Assembly (NCBI GenBank): GCA_946618395.1
Contig: CAMOLD010000027.1
Location: 1-13,443 of the forward strand
DNA: 13,443 nucleotides
Source: an uncultured Clostridia bacterium
Lineage (GTDB): Bacteria; Bacillota; Clostridia; Oscillospirales; CAG-272
Reading direction: 5' to 3'
Below, piece after piece: positions 8,225 through 13,443 of the stretch (positions are counted from its first letter, which is position 1; every line of letters starts with the position of its first letter). The position numbers and the translations under genes are program-made. Under the pieces are notes generated by a model, which ran no database searches, was not told the origin of the DNA, and worked only from the letters and a program-made list of their open reading frames with translations.

Positions 8225-9412
8225 TTATTTTGTTTCTTTGATCGGGATTTGGTTGTGGCCGGTTTCCGTAGTCGCGTCAAGAATGTCTACATGGAAGTTG
8301 CCGGAGCCTTCATACCATTCACTAATCTTGTTGGTGTCGGTCTTGTCATTTCCGCTGGTGTCCGGCTTTTTCACATGGCTCCATTCCTCTTTTGTGCCAT
8401 TGTAGTATAAAAGGGTAAAGGAGGTGCATTTACCGAATGCGCGTTGCCCAAGATATTGCAGGGTGTTGTTCACTGCCATTGTTGTCAAGCTGGTGCAATA
8501 ATCAAAGGTGGAATTGCCAATCGCCTTAATATTGCCGGGAAGTTTTACGCTGTTCAACTCTGCGCAGTTTTTGAAGGTTTGCTCCAAAGAAAGCACCTTG
8601 TCTGTCCGGAAGTCTGCGCGGGCAAGCTCTTTGCAGCCTTCAAACGCGCCCTTTCCAACTTCCGCCACGTTTTCGGGAATGACGATTTCCTTCAGCTTTG
8701 CGCAATCCAAAAATGCAAATGGGCCAATTTCGGTCAGCGTTTCCGGAAGGGTGATGTTCACAAGCGCGGTGCAACCCTGGAAAGCACCCTCGCTGACGGT
8801 GGTAATGTTGCCGAGCGAAACCTCACTCAATTTCGTGCAAAAGCGGAATGCGGCGCCAAATTCTTTCAAGCCGTCCGGCAAAGCGATTTTTTCCAGCGCT
8901 TTGCAGTTGCGGAAAGCGTCAATGCCAATGGTGGTCAGCGTAGAAGGGAAATCAATTCTTTTCTTTTCGGCGGTGTCTTCCGCGTTGTTTTTGTAGCCAA
9001 GGGCGGTGCAACCGTCAAAGGCGTAGTTGCCGATTTGAATTAAACCTTCGGGGAAGGTTACCTTGGTAAGCCCCGTGCAGTTGCGAAAAGCGGAATAGCC
9101 GATGGTCGTTACTGTTTCGGGAATCACAACGGTCTGAATACCGGCTCTTCCCATGAACGCCATATTTCCAATCACGGTTATCGGCGTGCCGGTGCCGTCT
9201 TCTTTGGAGTTGCTTGGAATGTTTGCCGCGTCCTCGTTTTTGAACAGCACCCCCGGAGCCACCGAGCAACCGATCACATTTTCGTTTTCATCGGTAATTT
9301 CGGTAAAAATCCACTTGGTGTCTTCTTGCGCCTGCCGCGAGCAGGAAGCAAAAAGTGCAACCACCGAAACGCAAAGGGTCAAAGCGACCAAAAGCGCAAG
9401 AATTTTTTTCAT
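8225..9412 (-). CDS. BspA-type leucine-rich-repeat lipoprotein
   Basis: A secreted, probably lipid-anchored surface protein of 395 residues. The N-terminus MKKILALLVALTLC is a signal peptide ending in a lipobox-like LFASC, with Cys24 as the predicted acylated residue (Phe at -3 is a weak match). From about residue 80 to 350 there are roughly nine or ten LRR_5 (BspA/Treponema pallidum type) units of about 23 residues, with the pattern IxxxAFxxCxxLxxIxLPxxL. Examples are GYSAFRNCTGLTKVTFPEGL and GAFEGCKEL. The array ends with YYNGTKEEWSHV, a usual closing motif of these arrays, then a short polar tail with no cell-wall anchor. BspA-like proteins bind host or bacterial surfaces in characterised cases; the ligand here is unknown. 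The start could be ATG 9412, or TTG 9421, which has a better-placed ribosome site. ATG 9439 is too close to the promoter. It is a single-gene unit. Confidence 0.9.
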   Translation of the reverse strand: MKKILALLVALTLCVSVVALFASCSRQAQEDTKWIFTEITDENENVIGCSVAPGVLFKNEDAANIPSNSKEDGTGTPITVIGNMAFMGRAGIQTVVIPETVTTIGYSAFRNCTGLTKVTFPEGLIQIGNYAFDGCTALGYKNNAEDTAEKKRIDFPSTLTTIGIDAFRNCKALEKIALPDGLKEFGAAFRFCTKLSEVSLGNITTVSEGAFQGCTALVNITLPETLTEIGPFAFLDCAKLKEIVIPENVAEVGKGAFEGCKELARADFRTDKVLSLEQTFKNCAELNSVKLPGNIKAIGNSTFDYCTSLTTMAVNNTLQYLGQRAFGKCTSFTLLYYNGTKEEWSHVKKPDTSGNDKTDTNKISEWYEGSGNFHVDILDATTETGHNQIPIKETK

Positions 9413-9427
9413 CGTTTGCAAACCATG

Positions 9428-9434
9428 CCTTTCT
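9428..9434 (-). promoter_or_regulatory. Ribosome binding site of the LRR lipoprotein gene
   Basis: AGAAAGG on the minus strand lies 6 nt before an in-frame TTG (9421) and 15 nt before the ATG (9412) that begins the classic MKK signal peptide. The spacing favours TTG; the signal-peptide form favours ATG. The two differ by only three residues. Confidence 0.5.
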
Positions 9435-9449
9435 GTCATAGATAAGATT

Positions 9450-9478
9450 ATTTTATCATAGTTTTATAGTTTTGTCAA
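9450..9478 (-). promoter_or_regulatory. Sigma-A promoter of the LRR lipoprotein gene
   Basis: On the minus strand TTGACA (9478-9473) and TAAAAT (9455-9450) are separated by 17 bp. The predicted start near 9443 leaves a leader of 20-30 nt and rules out initiation at the ATG at 9439. Confidence 0.85.
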
Positions 9479-9599
9479 TCCTTTTTGCAAAAAGAGGCGA
9501 ATCCGCAAATTTTTCCAAATTTTGCCGCCGGAAGTTTTGCGTTTTTCGGATTTTTGCGCGGAATACTATTCTTGAATATCAAAAAAGGAGCGCAAAAAA

Positions 9600-10364
9600 A
9601 TGGGAAAAGTAACGGTTTCGGGCATTCGATTTGATAACGTCAGCACCGAGGAGGCGGTCAAGCGCGTTCTGCGCGACCACGGAGAGCCGCAAATGGTGGT
9701 AACGCCCAACGCCCTGATCGCGCAGGCGTGCGAGAGGGATCCGGCGCTTTGCCGCTTGGTCAATTCGGCGTCGCTCGTTCTGCCGGACGGCGCCGGGATC
9801 CTTTCGGCGGCGCGGCGGCAGGGAACGCCCTTGCAATGCCGCGTTGCCGGCATCGATTTTGCCGAGCGTCTGCTTGCCCAGGCGGCGGTGCGCGGCGACC
9901 GTGTCTTTCTTTTGGGGGGCAGGGACGGCGTTGCGCAGGCGGCGGCGAAAAATCTGCAAAAAAAGTTCCCCGGTCTTTGCGTTTGCGGTTGCTTTTGGGG
10001 CTATTTTGACCGAAACGGGGAAGAAAACCGCCGCCTTTTGGGCATCATCAATGCCTGCAAACCCTCCATTTTGCTGGTCTGTTTCGGCTTTCCCGTCCAG
10101 GAAGAATGGATCCGCAAGAACATCGGCTTTTTGCCCTCGGTGCGCATTGCCGCAGGGCTTGGGGGCAGTTTGGACGTTTGGGCTGGGCGCGTCCGCCGCG
10201 CTCCGGGATTGGTGCGCGCCGCGAATATGGAATGGGCTTGGCGCATGATGCTGGAACCCCGCCGTCTGCAACACCTGCCGGCGCTCATCCGGTTTCGTTT
10301 TTCGGGCAAAAAAGCCGCAAAAAATGCGTCAAATCGCCTACAAAATAATGAAATCCAATCATAA
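9600..10364 (+). CDS. WecG/TagA/CpsF-family glycosyltransferase (GT26)
   Basis: A 254-residue enzyme of the family that adds N-acetylmannosamine (or a related amino sugar) to an undecaprenyl-diphosphate-linked GlcNAc at the membrane, an early step of wall teichoic acid or other surface glycopolymer synthesis. Seen: VVTPN with Thr35 and LPDGAGI with Asp63, whose 28-residue spacing matches the active-site Thr37/Asp65 of Thermoanaerobacter TagA. Also seen are VAGIDF (82-87), FGFPVQEEW (162-170, usual form GxPxQE), GLGGSLDVWAG (186-196) and EWAWRMMLEPRR (211-222). The basic C-terminal tail (about 223-254) fits the membrane-binding appendage. AAAAGGAG (9583-9590) lies 9 nt before the ATG. A weak -10-like TACTAT (9564-9569) is the only promoter hint I see. 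No other teichoic acid genes are adjacent, so the polymer is unknown. I see no clear terminator before the next promoter at 10409. Confidence 0.92.
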   Translation: MGKVTVSGIRFDNVSTEEAVKRVLRDHGEPQMVVTPNALIAQACERDPALCRLVNSASLVLPDGAGILSAARRQGTPLQCRVAGIDFAERLLAQAAVRGDRVFLLGGRDGVAQAAAKNLQKKFPGLCVCGCFWGYFDRNGEENRRLLGIINACKPSILLVCFGFPVQEEWIRKNIGFLPSVRIAAGLGGSLDVWAGRVRRAPGLVRAANMEWAWRMMLEPRRLQHLPALIRFRFSGKKAAKNASNRLQNNEIQS

Positions 10365-10408
10365 ATTCATATAAATCTAACAAAAATGCGGATTTTTTCA
10401 CAAAATGC

Positions 10409-10437
10409 TTGCAAGTTGGAAAAAAATGCTGTAAAAT
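10409..10437 (+). promoter_or_regulatory. Sigma-A promoter of the GAPDH gene
   Basis: TTGCAA (10409-10414) and TAAAAT (10432-10437) are 17 bp apart. A start near 10444 gives a leader of about 70 nt ending in GGAGG (10502-10506). I see no strong hairpin in the leader. Confidence 0.72.
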
Positions 10438-10501
10438 ATACAATGAAGAAGAAGGGCACCGCCGCTTTGGAGGGCTCTCAATTCAGAAAACGATAAAAAA
10501 C

Positions 10502-10506
10502 GGAGG
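10502..10506 (+). promoter_or_regulatory. Ribosome binding site that decides the GAPDH start
   Basis: GGAGG lies 10 nt before ATG 10517, which begins the conserved MANVKVAINGFGRIGR. The frame is open back to an ATG at 10409, but that extension falls within the promoter and leader and resembles no GAPDH. Confidence 0.9.
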
Positions 10507-10516
10507 ATTTTTTCCA

Positions 10517-11539
10517 ATGGCAAACGTAAAAGTTGCAATCAACGGTTTCGGTCGTATCGGACGCCTGGCTTTCCGTCAGATGTTCGGCGCAAAGGGCTAC
10601 ACCATCGTCGCCATCAACGACCTTACCAAACCCTCGATGCTCGCTCACCTGCTCAAATATGACTCGGCGCAGGGCAGATACGCTCTGGCTGACACCGTCA
10701 GCGCCAACGACGAAGAGGGAACGCTGACCGTTGCAGGCAAGACCATCAAAATCTATGCGGAGAAAGACGCCGCAAACCTTCCCTGGAAGAAACTGAAAGT
10801 GGACGTTGTCCTGGAATGCACCGGTTTCTATACCTCCAAGGAAAAATCCATGGCACACATCACCGCAGGTGCAAAGAAAGTGGTCATTTCCGCTCCCGCC
10901 GGCAAGGATCTGAAAACCATCGTCTTCTCTGTCAACGAGAACACGCTGACCGCCGATGACCAGATCATCTCCGCCGCTTCCTGCACCACCAACTGCCTGG
11001 CTCCTATGGCAAAAACACTGAATGATTACGCTCCCATCCAGTCCGGCATCATGACCACCGTTCATGCTTTCACCGGCGACCAGATGGTTCTTGACGGTCC
11101 CCACAGAAAGGGTGACCTCCGCCGCGCTCGCGCCGCTGCTGTGAACATCGTTCCCAACTCCACCGGCGCCGCAAAGGCAATCGGACTTGTCATTCCCGAA
11201 CTGAACGGCAAGCTCATCGGCTCCGCTCAACGCGTTCCGGTTCCCACCGGCTCCACCACCATCCTGGTTGCAGTTGTCAAGGGCAAGGACATCACCGTTG
11301 AGGGCATCAACGCCGCAATGAAAGCCGCTTCTTCGGCTTCCTTCGGCTACACCGAAGAGCAGCTCGTCTCCTCCGATATCATCGGCGAGACCCACGGCTC
11401 CATCTTTGATGCTACCCAGACCATGGTTGCAAAAATCGACGATACCACCTACCAGGTGCAGGTCGTTTCTTGGTATGATAACGAGAACTCCTACACCAGC
11501 CAGATGGTCCGCACCATTAAATACTTCGCTGAACTGTAA
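10517..11539 (+). CDS. gap: NAD-dependent glyceraldehyde-3-phosphate dehydrogenase
   Basis: Glycolytic GAPDH of 340 residues, the normal family length: it oxidises and phosphorylates glyceraldehyde-3-phosphate to 1,3-bisphosphoglycerate, as a cytoplasmic tetramer. The NAD-binding motif INGFGRIGR is at 8-16, and Asn34-Asp35 at the end of the second strand favours NAD over NADP. The catalytic cysteine is Cys156 in SAASCTTNC (152-160), with the partner His183 in TVHAFTGDQ. The phosphate-binding loop is DLRRARAAA (200-208), preceded by DGPHRKG. The C-terminal VSWYDNENSY is standard. Favoured codons suggest high expression. It has its own promoter and strong downstream hairpins, and appears monocistronic: no phosphoglycerate kinase or triosephosphate isomerase gene follows, unlike many Firmicutes gap operons. 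Confidence 0.98.
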   Translation: MANVKVAINGFGRIGRLAFRQMFGAKGYTIVAINDLTKPSMLAHLLKYDSAQGRYALADTVSANDEEGTLTVAGKTIKIYAEKDAANLPWKKLKVDVVLECTGFYTSKEKSMAHITAGAKKVVISAPAGKDLKTIVFSVNENTLTADDQIISAASCTTNCLAPMAKTLNDYAPIQSGIMTTVHAFTGDQMVLDGPHRKGDLRRARAAAVNIVPNSTGAAKAIGLVIPELNGKLIGSAQRVPVPTGSTTILVAVVKGKDITVEGINAAMKAASSASFGYTEEQLVSSDIIGETHGSIFDATQTMVAKIDDTTYQVQVVSWYDNENSYTSQMVRTIKYFAEL

Positions 11540-11547
11540 GAGAGTTT

Positions 11548-11616
11548 AGGGAGAAGACCTTGGGGGAGGGGAAAACTTTTTGCAAAAAGTTTTCCCCTCC
11601 CCCAAACCCTCTCCCT
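11548..11616. repeat. Long palindrome downstream of GAPDH (possible dispersed repeat)
   Basis: The core is a perfect inverted repeat, 23 nt per arm and no spacer (11560-11582 with 11583-11605), made of a G-run, AAAA, C and a T-run mirrored on the right. An outer stem, AGGGAGA (11548-11554) with TCTCCCT (11610-11616), is separated from it by mismatched bases. No T-run follows on either strand, so it is not a standard terminator. I recall similar G/A-rich palindromes after genes in related gut Clostridia, but could not search. Confidence 0.85.
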
Positions 11617-11662
11617 TTTCAAAAACTCCAACCAAAAGTTTGGAGTTTTTGAAAAGGGTTTT
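11613..11662 (+). terminator. Probable GAPDH terminator hairpin
   Basis: A perfect 19-bp stem (11613-11631 with 11640-11658) closes on an 8-nt loop (CCAAAAGT) and is followed by TTTT then ATCTGTT. Its 5' arm shares CCCT (11613-11616) with the outer stem of the preceding palindrome, so the two cannot both form completely. Confidence 0.75.
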
Positions 11663-11776
11663 ATCTGTTGCTCCGGATGGGGCTTTATTTTTTGGCGAAA
11701 CAAAACCATTTTTTGCAAATTACTGAATTGGCTCCCGGCACTGCCGCGCCGACCCGCGTTCCGCGGGTTTGTATAT
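11663..11776. other. Intergenic stretch with one small hairpin
   Basis: I see no open frame of gene quality here. A 7-bp hairpin, ACCCGCG (11752-11758) with CGCGGGT (11762-11768), is followed by TTGTATAT on the plus strand, at best a weak terminator. The whole gap 11540-12116 contains no intact gene. Confidence 0.6.
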
Positions 11777-11813
11777 AAAAAGGGCAAAGTGCAATTTGCA
11801 CTTTGCCCTTTTT
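11777..11813. terminator. Bidirectional intrinsic terminator next to the spo0A fragment
   Basis: An 18-bp perfect stem (11777-11794 with 11796-11813) begins with AAAAA and ends with TTTTT, so it can act on both strands. Read on the minus strand it lies 38 nt beyond the stop of the Spo0A fragment and is probably the original spo0A terminator. A 7-bp hairpin (11820-11826 with 11830-11836) stands between them. Confidence 0.9.
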
Positions 11814-11851
11814 ATTTTGCGGAATGTTCCATTCCGTCCGGCGCGGCTGGG

Positions 11852-11968
11852 TCAATACAACTTATATTTCAGCCTTAAATTATCAGCGATCATCGCGATA
11901 AATTCACTATTCGTCGGTTTTCCGCGCCCCTGCTGAATGGTGTAGCCGAAATAGGAGTTAGGAATCAT
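11852..11968 (-). pseudogene. 3'-terminal fragment of spo0A (sporulation master regulator)
   Basis: Read on the minus strand, this 38-codon open frame ends in KPTNSEFIAMIADNLRL followed by a short tail. That is nearly identical to the extreme C-terminus of Spo0A, whose DNA-binding domain ends KPTNSEFIAM-ADKLRL in Bacillus and Clostridia. The preceding NSYFGYTIQ also fits Spo0A (B. subtilis LFGYTV). Upstream of about 11960 the match stops: the expected HAIEVAW helix is absent and the frame meets a stop at 11999-12001. About 230 residues of receiver and effector domain are therefore missing. An ATG at 11968 could start a 38-residue peptide, but I see no ribosome site for it. It may be a relic of a disrupted spo0A, or the 3' end copied or displaced by an integrated element. 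The protein identity of the fragment is strong; its function is doubtful. Confidence 0.8.
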
Positions 11969-12047
11969 GCGGCTTGTGGTTTTTGAGCGGCAAACGATCT
12001 ATTGCTTTCTTCGTTGCCTTGATGGCTTTTGATTTATTGGTGAGTGT

Positions 12048-12076
12048 ATTTTACCAAAGAAAAAACCATTTGTCAA
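12048..12076 (-). promoter_or_regulatory. Minus-strand sigma-A promoter upstream of the spo0A fragment
   Basis: TTGACA (12076-12071) and TAAAAT (12053-12048) are spaced by 17 bp on the minus strand. Transcription would begin near 12041 and run through the Spo0A fragment to the terminator at 11813-11777, giving an RNA of about 230-265 nt. It lies 40 nt beyond the stop of the AT3 acyltransferase gene, where a promoter has no intact gene to serve. Confidence 0.7.
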
Positions 12077-12116
12077 GCGTCAACCCAATGAAGACTTGTA
12101 AACTTGACATCTTTTG

Positions 12117-13214
12117 TCACTTTGGATTTTGACAAAAGCATTGAAATAATTTGTTACAGGCTAATGTAATCACTTTAGAAAAAACAACGGATAACTTTTT
12201 TGTTACTTTGTGTAGGGTTTCTTTATATAGAATTGCTATAATAAATCCACCTAAAAACATAGTAATTCCACACAACAATATGAATACAATTGCTAAATCA
12301 ATTCCAAAATGCTCAATCATATAGTTGAAATATTGTGTGCGTACGATTGAACGAAGCAAATAATTTTCATGAATCACATAAACAAACAAGGAACAGGTGC
12401 TTAGATAAGATATAAAACGATTGCTGAAATTCATATCTTTGAAGAGATTGAAAAGAGCAATTAGAGGGAAACACAAGAGTGGGTTATATAAAGATAAAAA
12501 ATCAATGTGATCGCTTATAACAGGAAAGATTCTTGATAAAACTCTTGTCCCTGTGTAGAGCACGAAGAATATAGTCATTCCAACAAGAAAAAATATGGCA
12601 TTTTTACGCTTGCTTTTAGGAGGAATGTACCATTTTATATAAGCAACAAAATTCAAAATATAGAAAAACGCAAATAAATTAGATTGAACAGGCAAAATTG
12701 ATGGAACAATGGAAAGAACCCCATATACAAATATAGAACCGACACAAAGAGCAAAATGTATTTGCTTTGGTATCGCTTTTAATCCAGATACTATAATCGG
12801 TGATAGCAAATAAAAAATAACATAGCAAGGAACAAACCAGTTTTGCTTGTATAAATTTGGAAAAATTTGACGTAATATAATTCTTGGTTCGATTGGAACT
12901 TTGCAAATCAAAAAAACTATTAGAATTAAGATGGAAATAAAAGAAGCGTCCATTAAAATATTAATTACTTTTTTCCCACTTGCTTTTGGTTTGTCCACAA
13001 GGAAAAAAGAAGAACAAATTATAAATAGCACATTTCCAATATTTCCAAAGGACATTAATTCAAAAGAAACAATTTTCGAAGCAAACGCCGGTTCACTACC
13101 GTGATGTATGGAAAATGTTTGTGCCGCATGAAAAATGCAAATCAAAAGTATAGCAAATATGCGCAATAGATCAATTCCGGATTTGCGAGTAGAAAGATTT
13201 TCTAAATTATTCAT
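12117..13214 (-). CDS. AT3-family membrane acyltransferase (OafA-like)
   Basis: A 365-residue polytopic membrane protein of the acyltransferase 3 family, which transfers acetyl or other acyl groups to surface polysaccharides, lipids or other envelope molecules. About ten hydrophobic segments are visible. The N-terminal signature GIDLLRIFAILLICIFHA (13-30) has the conserved Arg18 and His29 of the family. QNWFVPCYVIFYLLSPII (124-141) and LFVYVIHENYLLRSI (276-290) are further typical blocks. There is no SGNH domain. GAGGAGA lies 4 nt upstream of the ATG on the minus strand, behind a perfect consensus promoter, so it is probably an independent unit. Base composition and codon use are far more AT-rich than in the genes to its left, which suggests acquisition by transfer. 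No glycosyltransferase or polymer genes are adjacent within the window, so the acceptor is unknown. Confidence 0.9.
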   Translation of the reverse strand: MNNLENLSTRKSGIDLLRIFAILLICIFHAAQTFSIHHGSEPAFASKIVSFELMSFGNIGNVLFIICSSFFLVDKPKASGKKVINILMDASFISILILIVFLICKVPIEPRIILRQIFPNLYKQNWFVPCYVIFYLLSPIIVSGLKAIPKQIHFALCVGSIFVYGVLSIVPSILPVQSNLFAFFYILNFVAYIKWYIPPKSKRKNAIFFLVGMTIFFVLYTGTRVLSRIFPVISDHIDFLSLYNPLLCFPLIALFNLFKDMNFSNRFISYLSTCSLFVYVIHENYLLRSIVRTQYFNYMIEHFGIDLAIVFILLCGITMFLGGFIIAILYKETLHKVTKKLSVVFSKVITLACNKLFQCFCQNPK

Positions 13215-13254
13215 GTAATCTCCTCACACAGAATAATTGTCTTTTTTTATAGTC

Positions 13255-13283
13255 ATTATAGCATGCCGATTTTCAAATGTCAA
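13255..13283 (-). promoter_or_regulatory. Perfect consensus sigma-A promoter of the AT3 acyltransferase
   Basis: Minus strand TTGACA (13283-13278), a 17-bp spacer and TATAAT (13260-13255) match the housekeeping consensus at every position. The start near 13248 gives a leader of about 34 nt carrying GAGGAGA (13225-13219). Confidence 0.93.
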
Positions 13284-13420
13284 TAAAAAATCCTTTTTCT
13301 TTCTTCGTCAAAGATTGATTGCCTTGCCATTGGTTTGAAGGTCCATGCTTCATTGCAATAAACATTTTCCCCAAAAGCAAGAACACCCTTGATTTTTGGG
13401 GAAATCCATCCCCCAATAAA
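13280..13420 (-). other. Short protein-like open frame without a start, possible gene remnant
   Basis: Between in-frame stops at 13423-13421 and 13282-13280 on the minus strand lie 46 sense codons with a protein-like composition (for example NVYCNEAWTFKPMARQSI, then FDEERKRIFY). No start codon with a ribosome site is seen, and its stop overlaps the -35 box of the AT3 promoter. A second minus-strand frame is open from the window edge to about 13275. I do not recognise a family. It may be the frameshifted tail of a gene lying beyond the window, or chance. Confidence 0.25.
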
Positions 13421-13432
13421 TCAAGAGTGTTC
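13381..13432. repeat. Imperfect inverted repeat at the right end
   Basis: GAACACCCTTGATTT-TTGGGG (13381-13401) pairs with 13411-13432 with one mismatch and one bulged base around a 9-nt loop. No T-run follows on either strand, so it is not a clear terminator. It could be the end of a small mobile element or a dispersed palindrome. Confidence 0.65.
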
Positions 13433-13443
13433 ATTGGTTCAGC

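Noticed and set aside
9579..10274. A 231-codon minus-strand open frame
   Set aside because: It is antisense to the WecG/TagA-family gene, which has a full set of motifs; the translation is arginine/alanine-rich shadow sequence.
10478..11395. A 305-codon minus-strand open frame
   Set aside because: It is antisense to GAPDH and is explained by its codon bias. It has no ribosome site and no recognisable domain.
11491..11787. A 98-codon minus-strand open frame
   Set aside because: It runs through the palindrome and the terminator hairpin downstream of GAPDH, so its sequence reflects structured non-coding DNA.
12111..12138. Hairpin CTTTTGTCA/TGACAAAAG at the AT3 acyltransferase stop codon
   Set aside because: A 9-bp stem with a 10-nt loop and no T-run on the minus strand; too weak to call a terminator.
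13381..13432. A CRISPR or tandem-repeat signal at the right edge
   Set aside because: There is one inverted repeat only, with no regular spacing or repeated unit. I saw no CRISPR array, tRNA or rRNA in the window.

Overview
The window looks like chromosome from an anaerobic, spore-lineage Clostridia, probably an Oscillospirales/Ruminococcaceae-type gut bacterium (inference). The grounds are a pyruvate:ferredoxin oxidoreductase, a clostridial-type iron alcohol dehydrogenase, a BspA-like leucine-rich-repeat lipoprotein, strong AGGAGG ribosome sites, sigma-A promoters with 17-bp spacers, and a piece of the sporulation regulator Spo0A. Most of the window is GC-rich (for example 42 of 60 bases at 6661-6720). 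From about 12,000 onward it turns strongly AT-rich (16 of 60 at 12241-12300), which suggests a different origin for the right end.

Layout. 1-2274: the C-terminal two thirds of pyruvate:ferredoxin oxidoreductase, closed by a terminator at 2298-2335. 2340-8178: a near-consensus promoter starts a tight five-gene operon: a PlsC-like acyltransferase, a GT8 glycosyltransferase, a GT8-acyltransferase fusion, an iron-containing alcohol dehydrogenase and an MFS transporter. The first three genes overlap by 4 bp at each junction. A bidirectional terminator (8177-8212) separates this operon from a convergent BspA-type LRR lipoprotein gene (8225-9412, minus). Divergent from that are a WecG/TagA/CpsF glycosyltransferase (9600-10364) and, with its own promoter, glycolytic GAPDH (10517-11539).

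11540-12116 holds no intact gene but is crowded with structure: a 46-nt perfect palindrome inside a longer imperfect one, a terminator hairpin that shares bases with it, a second bidirectional terminator, a 38-codon fragment matching the extreme C-terminus of Spo0A, and a good minus-strand promoter. The AT-rich right end carries an AT3-family membrane acyltransferase (12117-13214, minus) behind a perfect consensus promoter, then a hairpin and a short protein-like open frame at the edge.

How the genes fit together. PFOR and GAPDH are central fermentation and glycolysis. Most of the rest concerns the cell envelope: two glycosyltransferase domains and two acyltransferase domains in one operon, a TagA-like enzyme, a surface lipoprotein and an AT3 acyltransferase. 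The most interesting points are the glycosyl/acyl-transfer operon with its fused enzyme, and the junction where a truncated spo0A end, with its probable terminator, meets AT-rich accessory DNA.
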